Shown: positions 25,639 to 34,468 of the stretch, in pieces
Layout: the number at the start of each line of letters is the position of its first letter
How positions within the stretch are numbered: the first letter of the stretch is position 1
DNA from: Falsiroseomonas ponticola
GTDB taxonomy: Bacteria > Pseudomonadota > Alphaproteobacteria > Acetobacterales > Acetobacteraceae
Reading direction: 5' to 3'
DNA: 64,000 nucleotides
Assembly (NCBI RefSeq): GCF_016805305.1
Contig: NZ_JAERQN010000001.1
Location: forward strand, 248,001-312,000
Notes under the pieces: generated by a model
Databases searched by the model: none
The model's input: only the letters and a program-made list of their open reading frames with translations
Told to the model about the DNA's origin: nothing
Translations under genes and position numbers: made by a program

Positions 25639-25675
25639 CATTGCATGCAATGGCGGCCCTGCCGCATGCAATTCC
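25639..25675. promoter_or_regulatory. GntR operator pair in divergent promoter
   Basis: CATTGCATGCAATG at 25639-25652 is a perfect 14-bp palindrome. A second partial copy, GCATGCAATT, lies at 25664-25673. Both are between the GntR gene and the divergent hydrolase. The same core recurs before the Liv receptor gene. FCD-type GntR dimers bind short palindromes of this kind, so autoregulation plus control of the hydrolase is inferred. Confidence 0.6.
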
Positions 25676-25727
25676 CGCCGCCGCCGCGGCAGCCTAGGCT
25701 CCGCCACCCAGCAGCCGGAGCCGCGCC

Positions 25728-26561
25728 ATGCCCTTCACCGCACCCCCCCGCCGCCGCGGCGTGCTCACCCGCCCGGATTGCCGCATCGCCTATGAGGTGA
25801 CGGGCAGCGGGCCGGCGCTGGTCTTCGCCCATGGCCTGGGCGGCGGGCTGCTCTCCTGGTGGCAGCAGGTCGCGCATTTCGCGCCGCGCTACACCTGCCT
25901 GGCGTTCAGCCATCGCGGCTTCTTCCCCTCCACCGCCCCGGAAGGCGGGCCGGACCCGAAGGATTACGCGGGCGACCTCGCGGCGCTGGTCGATGAACTC
26001 GGCCTCGGCGATATCCGCCTGGTCTGCCAGTCCATGGGCGGCTGGACCGGCGTGGAATACGCGCTGCTGCGCCCGGGCCGCGTGAAGGCCCTGGTGCTCG
26101 CCGCCACCACCGGCTCGCTCGATGCCCGCCAGGTGGATGAGGCGACGCGCGCGAAGCTGGAGGCCTGGAACGCGGAGCACGCGACGACGCGCGCCGAACT
26201 GGCATCCCGCAACATCCTGGCCGCCGGCGGCGCGGCGATGGCGGAACGGCAGCCCGCGCTGCACCACCTCTATGCCCAGATCGATGCGCTGAGCGCGGGG
26301 CTGGACAAGGAAGCGGTGCGCAAGCGGCTCTATGACCAGCGGAAGCGCCATCCGGCCGACCTGGCCGCGGCGGGCTGCCCCGTGCTGTTCCTGCCCGGCG
26401 GCGACGATGTGGTGCTGCCGCCCTTCGCCGGCGCCGCCATGGCGCCGCTGATCCCGGGCGCGCGCGTCGCCAGCATCCCCGTCGCCGGCCACTCCGCCTA
26501 TTTCGAGCACGCGGCCGCCTTCAACGCCGTGGTGGAGGCCTTCCTGGCGGAGGTCGGGTAG
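25728..26561 (+). CDS. Alpha/beta-fold hydrolase
   Basis: The 277-residue cytoplasmic hydrolase has the oxyanion strand VFAHGLGGGLLSWWQQ (about residues 29-44), the nucleophile elbow CQSMGGW (near 99), the acid loop PGGDDVVLPP and the final histidine AGHSAYFE. This is the 3-oxoadipate enol-lactonase/C-C hydrolase-like branch, but the exact substrate is not evident. It is divergent from the GntR regulator with a shared operator region, so its substrate may relate to what the Liv system imports. Confidence 0.8.
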   Translation: MPFTAPPRRRGVLTRPDCRIAYEVTGSGPALVFAHGLGGGLLSWWQQVAHFAPRYTCLAFSHRGFFPSTAPEGGPDPKDYAGDLAALVDELGLGDIRLVCQSMGGWTGVEYALLRPGRVKALVLAATTGSLDARQVDEATRAKLEAWNAEHATTRAELASRNILAAGGAAMAERQPALHHLYAQIDALSAGLDKEAVRKRLYDQRKRHPADLAAAGCPVLFLPGGDDVVLPPFAGAAMAPLIPGARVASIPVAGHSAYFEHAAAFNAVVEAFLAEVG

Positions 26562-26564
26562 CGC

Positions 26565-27320
26565 CTACAGCAGCCGCAGCCCCACGCGCAGCGCGATCGC
26601 CATCAGGCAGAGCGCGAAGACCAGCCGCAGCCGCGCCACCGGCAGCCGCGTGGCGAGCCGCGCGAAGCCCGGCGCCGCTGCCATGGCGGGCAGCGCCAGC
26701 AGCGCGGTCGCGATCCCGTCCACCTGCCCCGCGGCGGCGAAGCCCAGCGCCGCGGGCAGCGCGACCGCCAGGTTGAACACCGCCCCCGCCCCCACCGCGC
26801 GGCTGAGCGGCAGGCCGAGCAGCCCCAGCACCGGCCCGCTCAGCGTGCCCGCGCCGACGCCGAGCGCGGCGGAGAGCAGCCCGATGGCGGATGGCGGCAG
26901 CAGCCCGCGCGGCACCGCATCGCCGCGGCCCTCCGGCGGGCCGCGCAGCAGGCTCACGGCCAGCGCCAGCGCGATGGCCGCGAAGACCGAGAGCGACAGC
27001 GCCGCCGGCAGGAAGGGCGCCAGCGCCAGCCCCGCCAGCCCGCCCAGCGCCACCGCCGGCAGCCAGGCGCGCAGCAGCGCGGGATCGATGCCCCCGGCGC
27101 GGTGATGCGCCAGCGCGGCGGAGACGGAGGAGAGCAGGATCACCGCCTGCGCCGTGCCGATGGCCAGCGGCGCCGCCGCCGCCGGCGCCATCCCCCGCGC
27201 CGCCAGCACCTCCAGCAGCACGGGCACCGCGATCACCCCGCCGCCGATGCCGAGCAGCCCGCCCACCGCCCCGATCGCCGCCCCCGCCGCGAGCAGGAGC
27301 AGCGCCTCGGCGCCCGTCAC
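26565..27320 (-). CDS. TauE/SafE-family membrane permease (sulfite/organosulfonate exporter type)
   Basis: The 251-residue protein is almost entirely hydrophobic, with about eight membrane segments. The characteristic N-terminal repeat is GAVGGLLGIGGGVIAVPVLL, with a second family repeat around ALGVGAGTLSGPVLGLLGLP. Members export small anions such as sulfite or sulfoacetate. Its start overlaps the Hsp70-like gene stop by four bases, so they are translationally coupled, an unusual partner. The 3' end converges on the hydrolase with a 3-bp gap. Confidence 0.85.
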   Translation of the reverse strand: MTGAEALLLLAAGAAIGAVGGLLGIGGGVIAVPVLLEVLAARGMAPAAAAPLAIGTAQAVILLSSVSAALAHHRAGGIDPALLRAWLPAVALGGLAGLALAPFLPAALSLSVFAAIALALAVSLLRGPPEGRGDAVPRGLLPPSAIGLLSAALGVGAGTLSGPVLGLLGLPLSRAVGAGAVFNLAVALPAALGFAAAGQVDGIATALLALPAMAAAPGFARLATRLPVARLRLVFALCLMAIALRVGLRLL

Positions 27321-28561
27321 GCGGCCTCCCGCCCCAGCAGCGCCAGCCCCTCCGCCACCGAGACGAATTCGCCGCCCGTGACCAGCTTCCCTTCCCCGAA
27401 GCGGTCCGCGAAAAGCCGCCGCACCGCCGGCACCAGCGATGTGCCGCCCGTCAGGAAGACGCGGTCCACCGCGCCCGGCGCCACCTTCGCATCCGCCAGC
27501 GCGGCATCCACGCTGGCCGCGATGCGCGCCAGCTCCGGCGCGATCCAGCCCTCGAAATCCGCGCGGCGGATCGGCGCGGCGATGTCGAGATCCTCATGCG
27601 CGAAGCGCAGCACCACCTCCTCCGCCGCCGAAAGCGCGGCCTTGGCGGCGGAGACGGCGCGGTACAGCGCGTAGCCGGCCTCGTCCTTCACCAGCCGCAC
27701 CAGCTGTGCCAGCCGCTCCGGCTCCTCCGCCGTGCGCATCACCTGCTCGATGTCGCGCATCGTCTTCGGCGCGCGCATCAGGGACAGGAGGTGCCAGCGC
27801 GCGAAGCTGCTGAACCAGGCCGGCGGGATGGGCAGCGGCTTGCCCATCACGCGATAGGTCCCGCCCTTGCCCAGGAGGGGCGAGATGACGTTGTCGATGA
27901 TGCGGTAGTCGAAGGTATCGCCCGCCACGCCGACGCCGGCATGGCCCAGCGCGGTCACGCGCTTCGGCGGGCCGGGATCGAATCGCAGCAGGGAGAAGTC
28001 GCTGGTGCCGCCGCCGAAATCCGCGACCAGCACCGTCGCGGGATGGTCGAGCCCGGCCGCGAAGCGCTGCCCCGCCGCCGCCGGTTCCAGCGCCACCTGC
28101 ACCTCCGGCAGCCCGGCGGCGGCGAAGGCGGCGCGCAGCCGCTGCTCCCCCAGCGCGTCATCCGCGCTGTCGCCTACGAAGCGCACGGGCCGGCCGACCA
28201 CGATGCGCGCCCCGGCCAGTTCGCGCCCGAAGGGCTCCAGCAGGTCGCGCAGGAACAGCGCGACGATGCCCTCCAGCCCATAGGCGCGGCCGAAGATGCG
28301 CGTCTCCTGGAAGCTCCTCTGCGCCAGGTAGCTCTTCATCGACATGATGAGGCGGCTGTCGAGCGGATCCTCCAGATAGGCCTCGATCCCCCGCGGCCCG
28401 GCGGCATGGCGCGTGACGCCGGCGCCATCCGACCAGAAGCAGAGGACGGAGCGGAACACGTCATCCGTCGCATGGCGCAGCACCGTGGCGCTGCCATCCG
28501 CCCGCAGCGCGGTGACGACGCTGTTGGTCGTGCCGAAGTCGATACCGATGACGGGTTGCAT
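27317..28561 (-). CDS. Hsp70-family (YegD-like) ATPase-domain protein
   Basis: This 414-residue protein consists essentially of the actin-like ATPase domain. It has phosphate-1 IGIDFGTTNSVV (residues 5-16), phosphate-2 VLVADFGGGTSDFSLL (about 195-210) and the adenosine loop FLTGGTSLVPAVRRLF near 370. The DnaK substrate-binding domain and lid are missing, as in E. coli YegD. A chaperone role is therefore uncertain. It overlaps a TauE/SafE permease gene downstream and is divergent from a secreted lectin-like protein. Confidence 0.86.
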   Translation of the reverse strand: MQPVIGIDFGTTNSVVTALRADGSATVLRHATDDVFRSVLCFWSDGAGVTRHAAGPRGIEAYLEDPLDSRLIMSMKSYLAQRSFQETRIFGRAYGLEGIVALFLRDLLEPFGRELAGARIVVGRPVRFVGDSADDALGEQRLRAAFAAAGLPEVQVALEPAAAGQRFAAGLDHPATVLVADFGGGTSDFSLLRFDPGPPKRVTALGHAGVGVAGDTFDYRIIDNVISPLLGKGGTYRVMGKPLPIPPAWFSSFARWHLLSLMRAPKTMRDIEQVMRTAEEPERLAQLVRLVKDEAGYALYRAVSAAKAALSAAEEVVLRFAHEDLDIAAPIRRADFEGWIAPELARIAASVDAALADAKVAPGAVDRVFLTGGTSLVPAVRRLFADRFGEGKLVTGGEFVSVAEGLALLGREAA

Positions 28562-28700
28562 GCTGCGCCGCGAAATAGGTCAGCGGCGGGTTGAACAGCC
28601 TGGGGGCGGCGCTGGCAAGGCCGGGACTCGAAACCGCGCGCGGGGGCGCGCATCATCGCTGCGCGAGCGGCCGCCAAGGCCCGCCGCATGGAGGAACGCC

Positions 28701-29378
28701 ATGACCCGATCGATGCTGCCGGCCGCCGCCGGCCTTGCCCTGCTGGCAATCGGCGGAGCCGCGCCCGCGCAGACCCCGCCCGCCCTGGACCCGGCCGGCA
28801 TGGGCTTCTTCGTCACCAGCACCGGCATCGGCGGCGCGGCCGATCTCGGCGGGCTGGCCGGCGCGGATGCGCATTGCCAGTCCCTCGCCCAGGCCGCCGG
28901 CGCGGGTGCCAGGACCTGGCGCGCCTATCTCAGCACCAGCGCCACCGCGACCGCGCCGGCGGTGAATGCGCGGGACCGCATCGGCCAGGGCCCCTGGCGC
29001 AACGCGCAGGGCGTGGTGGTGGCGCGGAGCGTCGCCGAGCTGCATGGCGAGGCGAACAACCTGACCAAGCAGACCTCCGTCGATGAGCGCGGGCGCGTGG
29101 TGAACGGGCGCGGCGACAGCCCCAACACGCATGACGTGCTGACGGGATCGCGCCCCGATGGCACCGCCTTCCCCGGCAATCCCGACATGACCTGCCGCAA
29201 CTGGACCTATGCCGGCGCGGAGGGCGCGGCCATGGTCGGCCACCATGACCGCATCGGCCTGCGGGACGACACGGAAAGCAGGTCCTGGAACACCTCCCAC
29301 CCCTCCCGCGGCTGCGGGGCGGAGGCGCTGCGCAGCAGCGGCGGCGCGGGGCTGTTCTACTGTTTCGCGACCAACTAG
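28701..29378 (+). CDS. Secreted lectin-like (DUF1554-type) protein
   Basis: The 225-residue exported protein has signal peptide MTRSMLPAAAGLALLAIGGA with cleavage after APAQ. The mature part has a C-type-lectin-like pattern: GFFVTSTGIG, LAGADAHCQSLA, TWRAYLST, the NARDRIGQGPW loop, TGSRPDG, MTCRNWTYAG, MVGHHDR and the end CGAEALRSSGG...FYCFA. Four cysteines could form two disulfides. GGAGG precedes ATG 28701. It stands alone and its stop overlaps the convergent GntR gene's stop. Ligand is unknown. Confidence 0.75.
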   Translation: MTRSMLPAAAGLALLAIGGAAPAQTPPALDPAGMGFFVTSTGIGGAADLGGLAGADAHCQSLAQAAGAGARTWRAYLSTSATATAPAVNARDRIGQGPWRNAQGVVVARSVAELHGEANNLTKQTSVDERGRVVNGRGDSPNTHDVLTGSRPDGTAFPGNPDMTCRNWTYAGAEGAAMVGHHDRIGLRDDTESRSWNTSHPSRGCGAEALRSSGGAGLFYCFATN

Positions 29379-30040
29379 CCGCGCGGCGGGAAGATCGATT
29401 CATCCTCCAGGATGACGCGGGCGGTGGCGGTGTAGTGCTGCGTCAGCAGCGCCACCGCCCCATCCGCATCCCGCGCCAGCACCGCCGCCTGGATGGCGCG
29501 GTGCTCGGCCTCCACGTCCCGCATCGGGAAGGCGCGGATGGCGGCCAGCTTGCGGTAGCGCTGGTGGCGGTCCGTCAGCTGGTCGCAGAAGCCGACCAGC
29601 CAGCGCGACCCGCAATTCCCCACCAGCGTGCGGTGGAAGTCGCGGTGCCGCGCCTCCCAGGTCGGGTCATCCGGCTCCCGCGGCGTGCGCAGCAGCCGAT
29701 GGCCGGCCAGCAGCACCGCCTCCTCCCAGGCGGGGGTGGCATTGGCCATGGATTCGCGCAGGGCGCGTTCCTCCAGCCAGCAGCGCGTGCGGGTCAGTTC
29801 CAGCAATTCCTCCGCGCTGATGCCAGGCACGGTGAAGCCGCGCTGGTCCTCCGCCGCCACCAGGCCATCCGCGGCCAGGCGGTTCAGCGCCTCCCGCAAG
29901 GGCGTCTGGCCGATCTCGTAGCTCTCCATCATCGCCTTGATGGCCAGGCGCCGCCCGGGCAGCAGCCGCCCGCCGAGGATATCGGCGCGGATGCGTTCAT
30001 AAACGCTGGTGGCGTGGGTCACGCCGCGCGCGGCGCTCAC
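29375..30040 (-). CDS. GntR-family (FadR/FCD) transcriptional regulator of the aromatic operon
   Basis: The 221-residue regulator has the winged helix YERIRADILGGRLLPGRRLA then IGQTPLREALNRLAADGLV, and an FCD effector domain with RHRDFHRTLVG and EAEHRAIQAAV histidines. GTG 30040 is chosen because AGGAG (30049-30053) lies eight bases upstream and the N-terminus is then of normal length. An ATG at 30130 would add 30 residues over an AT-rich stretch that looks like promoter DNA. It is divergent from the dioxygenase operon and probably regulates it. Confidence 0.82.
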   Translation of the reverse strand: MSAARGVTHATSVYERIRADILGGRLLPGRRLAIKAMMESYEIGQTPLREALNRLAADGLVAAEDQRGFTVPGISAEELLELTRTRCWLEERALRESMANATPAWEEAVLLAGHRLLRTPREPDDPTWEARHRDFHRTLVGNCGSRWLVGFCDQLTDRHQRYRKLAAIRAFPMRDVEAEHRAIQAAVLARDADGAVALLTQHYTATARVILEDESIFPPRG

Positions 30041-30188
30041 CGCCGCCGCTCCTGCTGGGGTGGCATATAAAGGGCTCCGTTCTGGCAAAATATATACATT
30101 GGGGTTTACATCCGGCGCAATATGCATCATCCATCCCGCAAGAAGGGTGGAAACCGGGCGCCGCAGCGCCCGGCGGATGGAGCGGCCG
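30041..30188. promoter_or_regulatory. Divergent promoter region of GntR and the aromatic operon
   Basis: This 148-bp gap contains the only strongly AT-rich DNA nearby. GGCATATAAAGGG is at about 30062-30074, AAAATATATACATT at 30087-30100, and CAATATGCATCAT at 30118-30130. The AATATATACATT element is an imperfect palindrome of the type bound by FCD-GntR dimers. Promoters for both directions must lie here. Individual -35 and -10 boxes are not assigned. Confidence 0.5.
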
Positions 30189-31079
30189 ATGAGTGGATTC
30201 CCGGTGACGGCGCTGCGCAGCGTGGACCTGCTGGTGCCCGACCTGTCGGTGGCGGAGCGCTTCTACACCGCCACCTGGGGCCTGAAGGTCGCCGCGCGCG
30301 GCGACGGATCCCTCTGGCTGCACGCCACGGGCGACGACCACCATGTGCTGGCCCTGCATGCGGGCGAGAAGGCCGCCATCCGCTCCGTCACCTTCCGCGC
30401 GGCGGATGAGGCGGCGCTGCACCGCCTGGCCGGCATGGCGCAGGCGGCGGGCGCCACGCTGCTGGCCGCGCCCGCACCGCTGGCGGAGCCCGGCGGCGGC
30501 CTGGCCTGCACGCTGCGCGACCCCGCGGGCTCCGTCTTCCGCCTCGTCGCCGGCGATGATCGCCGCGCGCCCGATGCGCCGTCCCGCGACACGCCGGATC
30601 GCCTGGCGCATGTGAACCTGAACTGCCGCGACGTGGACGCGACGGCGCGCTTCTTCGAAGCCGGGCTCGGCTTCCGGCTGGCGGACCGATCGAAGCTGAT
30701 GGCCTTCGAACGCTGCAACAGCGACCACCACGCGGTGGTGCTGGCGGAGGCGCCGGTCGATGGCCTCAACCACGTCGCCTTCAACATGCCGGGCTGGGAA
30801 TGCGTCATGCGCGGGTCGGGCCGCATGATCGATGCGGGCTTCCCCATCGCCTGGGGCGTCGGGCGCCACGGGCCGGGCGACAATGTCTTCGCCTATTTCA
30901 TCGACCCCTTCGGCATCGTCATCGAATACACGGCGGAGGTGGAGCAGGTGGCGGACGACCATGTCGCCCGCGGCCCCGACCATTGGACCTGGCCGCCCGG
31001 CCGCACGGACCAATGGGGCATCGCGCCGCCCAAGCCGGAGGCGACGAAGAAGGCCCAGCTCGCCATCCGCTTCGCATGA
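30189..31079 (+). CDS. VOC-family extradiol ring-cleavage dioxygenase
   Basis: The 296-residue protein has two vicinal-oxygen-chelate modules. The N-terminal one starts LRSVDLLVPDLSVAERFYT. The catalytic C-terminal one contains the metal triad: His in AHVNLNCRD, His in GLNHVAFNM and Glu in IVIEYTAE. Such Fe(II) enzymes cleave catechols meta to the hydroxyls. ATG 30189 is preferred; the frame extends upstream to 30009 without conserved sequence. The stop overlaps the flavin hydroxylase start (ATGA), and FAH hydrolase and a Bug receptor follow, forming a complete hydroxylation-cleavage-hydrolysis unit. Confidence 0.87.
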   Translation: MSGFPVTALRSVDLLVPDLSVAERFYTATWGLKVAARGDGSLWLHATGDDHHVLALHAGEKAAIRSVTFRAADEAALHRLAGMAQAAGATLLAAPAPLAEPGGGLACTLRDPAGSVFRLVAGDDRRAPDAPSRDTPDRLAHVNLNCRDVDATARFFEAGLGFRLADRSKLMAFERCNSDHHAVVLAEAPVDGLNHVAFNMPGWECVMRGSGRMIDAGFPIAWGVGRHGPGDNVFAYFIDPFGIVIEYTAEVEQVADDHVARGPDHWTWPPGRTDQWGIAPPKPEATKKAQLAIRFA

Positions 31080-32599
31080 GCCGCGCCATGCATCACGAGG
31101 TCGCCGTCATCGGCTTCGGCCCTTCCGGCGCCGTCGCCACCGCGCTGCTCGGGAAGCACGGCTTCCGGACGCTCGCCATCGATCGCGCGACGGCGGTCTA
31201 TGACAAGCCCCGCGCCATCGCGATCGACCATGAGATCATGCGGCTGCTGGACAATCTCGGCGTGGCCGAGGCCGTCCTGCCGCACACCGCGCCCTTCCCG
31301 GCCAGCGAGCATTTCGGCGCCGAGGGCCAGTTGATCCGCCGCATCGACATGGTGCCCGCGCCCTATCCCATGGGCTTCACCCCCACCATGGTCTTCACCC
31401 AGCCCCCGGTGGAGGCGCTGCTGCGCGACCATGCCGCGGCGCTGCCGGGCGTGACGGTGGAACTCGGCACGGAACTCGTCGCCATCACGCAGGATGCGGA
31501 TCGCGTCACGCTGCGGCTGCGCGGCGCGGATGGCGATCGCGTGGTCACGGCGGACACCGTCATCGCCTGCGACGGCGCCTCCAGCTTCACGCGCAACGCG
31601 CTCGGCATCCGCTTCGAGGACCTGGTCTTCGACGAGCCCTGGCTGGTGGTGGACCTGCTGGTGGAGGAGAGCGGCCTGACGAAGCTGCCGGCGAATGCCG
31701 CGCAGTTCTGCGACCCCGCGCGCCCCATCACCTACATCGTCGGCCCCGGCCGGCACCGCCGCTTCGAGATCATGCTGAATGCCGGGGAGGACCCCAAGGC
31801 GATGCAGGAGCCGGAGGCCGTCCGCGCGCTGCTCTCCCGCTGGCTCGCCCCCGGCGACGCCACGCTGTGGCGCGCGGCGAGCTACCGCTTCCACGCGCTG
31901 GTCGCGGCGGAATGGCGGCAGGGGCGTGTGTTTCTCGCCGGCGATGCGGCGCACCAGCAGCCGCCCTTCATCGGCCAGGGCATGTGCCAGGGGCTGCGCG
32001 ACGTCTCCAACCTGGTGTGGAAGCTGGCGGCGGTGCGCGATGGCGCGGCGCCGTCGCTGCTCGACAGCTACGCGGCGGAGCGCGCGCAGCATGTCCGCAC
32101 CCTGACCGCGCGCATCAAGAAGATCGGCCAGCAGATCTGCGAACGCGATCCCGCCGCCGCCGCGGCGCGCGACGCGGGGCTGATCGCGCAGGGCGGCGGG
32201 CGCCCGCCCGTGGTGACGCGGCAGGAGATCGTGCCCCCGCTGGAGACCGGCTTCCTGGCCGATCCGCCGCACCCCGCCCAGGGCACGCTCTTCCCGCAGC
32301 CCTTCGTCCGATACCAGGGCGAGTGGGTGCTGATGGATCGCGTGCTCGGCCATGGCTGGCGCGTCATCTCGATCGACGAAGGGCCCGGCGCCACGCGCAT
32401 CAAGGCGCCGGGCGCGGAGGGCCCGGGGCTGGAGGAGCGGGACGGCATCGTCGCCGCCTGGTTCGCGCGGCATGGCGTGCGCGCCGCCCTCATCCGCCCC
32501 GACCACTATGTCCATGGCGTCGCCGCCGATGCGGCGGCGCTGCAATCCCTGCGGGCCGCGCTGGCGGCCGTGCTGCATCCCGTGAAGGAACTCGCATGA
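31076..32599 (+). CDS. FAD-dependent aromatic hydroxylase (MhpA type)
   Basis: The 507-residue class A flavoprotein monooxygenase has the dinucleotide loop IGFGPSGAVAT (about residues 12-22), the FAD/NADPH DG motif VIACDGASS near 165, and the GD motif LAGDAAHQQPPFIGQGMCQG near 287-306. A thioredoxin-like C-terminal part follows. It resembles 3-(3-hydroxyphenyl)propionate hydroxylase MhpA, which ortho-hydroxylates a phenol to a catechol using NAD(P)H. It overlaps the dioxygenase gene before and the FAH gene after, so the products act in sequence. Confidence 0.86.
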   Translation: MSRAMHHEVAVIGFGPSGAVATALLGKHGFRTLAIDRATAVYDKPRAIAIDHEIMRLLDNLGVAEAVLPHTAPFPASEHFGAEGQLIRRIDMVPAPYPMGFTPTMVFTQPPVEALLRDHAAALPGVTVELGTELVAITQDADRVTLRLRGADGDRVVTADTVIACDGASSFTRNALGIRFEDLVFDEPWLVVDLLVEESGLTKLPANAAQFCDPARPITYIVGPGRHRRFEIMLNAGEDPKAMQEPEAVRALLSRWLAPGDATLWRAASYRFHALVAAEWRQGRVFLAGDAAHQQPPFIGQGMCQGLRDVSNLVWKLAAVRDGAAPSLLDSYAAERAQHVRTLTARIKKIGQQICERDPAAAAARDAGLIAQGGGRPPVVTRQEIVPPLETGFLADPPHPAQGTLFPQPFVRYQGEWVLMDRVLGHGWRVISIDEGPGATRIKAPGAEGPGLEERDGIVAAWFARHGVRAALIRPDHYVHGVAADAAALQSLRAALAAVLHPVKELA

Positions 32600-33441
32600 A
32601 GCTCGCCACCTTCCGCCACCAGGGCCGCACCAGCTGGGGCGTCGTCGGCGACGGCGTCATCCATGATGTCGGCGCCGTCCTGGCGCAGTTGCCCGACCTG
32701 AGGTCGGCGATCGCCGCCGGTGCGCTGGATGCGGCGCGCGATGCGGCCGCCGGCGCGCCGCGGATCGCGCTCGATGCCATCGAATGGCTGCCCGTCATCC
32801 CGAACCCGGAGAAGATCCTCTGCATCGGGCTGAACTACGAGGAGCACCGGAAGGAGACGGGGCGCAGCGTCGTCGGCAACCCCACCATCTTCACCCGCTT
32901 CGCCAACAGCCAGGTGGGCCACCAGGCGCCGCTGGTGCGGCCGAAGGTCTCCTCGGATTTCGACTATGAGGGCGAACTCGCCGTCATCATCGGCACCTCC
33001 TGCCGCCATGTGTCGAAGGCCGACGCCTTCGCGCAGGTCGCGGGCTATGCCTGCTACAATGATGGCAGCGTGCGCGACTGGCAGCGCCACACCCACCAGT
33101 TCACCCCCGGCAAGAATTTTGTTGGCACCGGCCCCTTCGGGCCGTGGATGGTGACGCCGGACGAGGTCGGCGAGATCGGCCCGCAGCGCCTCCAGACGTG
33201 CGTGAACGGCCAGGTCGTCCAGGACGCGAAGCTGGAGGAAATGCTGTTCGATATCCCGACGCAGATCGCCTACTGCTCCACGTTCACGCGGCTCGAGCCC
33301 GGCGACGTGATCGCGACGGGCACGCCCGGCGGCGTCGGCGCCAAGCGCAACCCCCCGCTCTGGCTGAAGCCCGGCGACGTGGTGGATGTGGAGATCGACG
33401 GCGTCGGCCTGCTGACCAACACCGTCGCCGACGAAAGCTGA
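32596..33441 (+). CDS. Fumarylacetoacetate hydrolase (FAH) family protein
   Basis: The 281-residue protein has the FAH core: ILCIGLNYEEHRKE (about residues 74-87), the metal-binding E-x-E in YEGELAVIIG, the NDGSVRDWQ loop, KNFVGTGPFGPW, and the end VIATGTPGGVGAKRNPPLW. Family members hydrolyse ring-fission products (acylpyruvases) or decarboxylate/hydrate oxo-acids. In this operon, cleavage of the meta-fission product is the expected role. ATGA overlap joins it to the hydroxylase gene. Confidence 0.88.
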   Translation: MKLATFRHQGRTSWGVVGDGVIHDVGAVLAQLPDLRSAIAAGALDAARDAAAGAPRIALDAIEWLPVIPNPEKILCIGLNYEEHRKETGRSVVGNPTIFTRFANSQVGHQAPLVRPKVSSDFDYEGELAVIIGTSCRHVSKADAFAQVAGYACYNDGSVRDWQRHTHQFTPGKNFVGTGPFGPWMVTPDEVGEIGPQRLQTCVNGQVVQDAKLEEMLFDIPTQIAYCSTFTRLEPGDVIATGTPGGVGAKRNPPLWLKPGDVVDVEIDGVGLLTNTVADES

Positions 33442-33470
33442 ACCCGCCAAAGCCCAGGGAGGACCATCCA

Positions 33471-34460
33471 ATGACGCGAAACCGCGCCACCTTCACCCGC
33501 CGCGCCCTGCTGGCGGGCCTCGCCACGCTGCCCGCGCTGCCGGCGCTGGCGCAATCCGACTGGCCGCGCCGGCCGATGCGCATCATCGTGCCGCAGCCCC
33601 CGGGCGGCAACCTCGACATCCTGGTCCGCGCCATCGCGGAAGGGCTGCGGGGCGAACTCGGCCAGCCCGTGGTGGTGGAGAACCGCGCCGGCGGCAACAG
33701 CGTCATCGGCCTCGAGGCCTGCGCCCAGGCGGCGCCGGACGGCACCACCTTCTGCGCCGTGAACATCGAGGTGATGACGACGATGCCGCATGCGGAGCCG
33801 GAGCTCTTCGCCCGCTTCGCCTCCATCGTGCCGGTCACGCAGCTCGCCACCGCGCCCTCCGTCCTCGTCTCCTCCCCCGGCGTGCCGCCGGGCACGCTGC
33901 GCGATGCCGTGGCCTGGACGCGCGGGCGGCGGGACGTGAACTACGGCTCCTCCGGCGTCGGCTCCGCGCAGCAGCTGCTCTACGAATGGCTGAAGGCGAA
34001 GGAGGGCATCCAGATGGAGCACGTGCCCTTCCGCGGCATCGGCGACGCGATCCGGGAGACGGTCGCGGACCGCGTGCAGTTCAGCTACTCCGCCCTCGCC
34101 CTCGCCATGCCGCAGATCCGCGCGGGGCGGCTGCGGCCGCTGGCCATGCTGGGCGGCGAGCGGCACCCGGAGCTGCCGGACACGCCCTCCATGCGCGAAC
34201 TCGGCTACGACTACCCCTATGGCGGCGCCTGGTGGGGCCTCTCCGGCCCGCCGAACCTGCCGGCGGCGATCCAGGACGGCATGGCCCGCGCGGTGCGCAG
34301 CGTGGTGACCAACGAGGATTTCCGCGCCCGCATCCTGGCGCCCAACTTCTTCAACGGCATCGGCAACACCCCGGCCGAATTCGCGGAGATCATCACCCGC
34401 GAACGCGCCGCGGGGGTGGAGCTGGTGCGCCTGTCCGGGATCGGGCCGGAGCGCCGCTGA
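33471..34460 (+). CDS. Bug/TctC-type solute receptor of the aromatic operon
   Basis: The 329-residue periplasmic receptor has signal peptide sequence ending LATLPALPALAQ (arginines RNRATFTRRA precede it) and mature start WPRRPMRIIVPQPPGGN. GGGAGG precedes ATG 33471. Family blocks VVVENRAGGN and HVPFRGIGDA are present. It lies 29 bp after the FAH gene, so it probably captures the aromatic acid degraded by the operon. There is no TctAB pair. Confidence 0.91.
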   Translation: MTRNRATFTRRALLAGLATLPALPALAQSDWPRRPMRIIVPQPPGGNLDILVRAIAEGLRGELGQPVVVENRAGGNSVIGLEACAQAAPDGTTFCAVNIEVMTTMPHAEPELFARFASIVPVTQLATAPSVLVSSPGVPPGTLRDAVAWTRGRRDVNYGSSGVGSAQQLLYEWLKAKEGIQMEHVPFRGIGDAIRETVADRVQFSYSALALAMPQIRAGRLRPLAMLGGERHPELPDTPSMRELGYDYPYGGAWWGLSGPPNLPAAIQDGMARAVRSVVTNEDFRARILAPNFFNGIGNTPAEFAEIITRERAAGVELVRLSGIGPERR

Positions 34461-34468
34461 GCGCGGCC

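Noticed and set aside
30041..30130. ATG at 30130 as the start of the second GntR gene
   Set aside because: It would translate the AT-rich promoter block; GTG 30040 has AGGAG eight bases upstream and a normal N-terminus.
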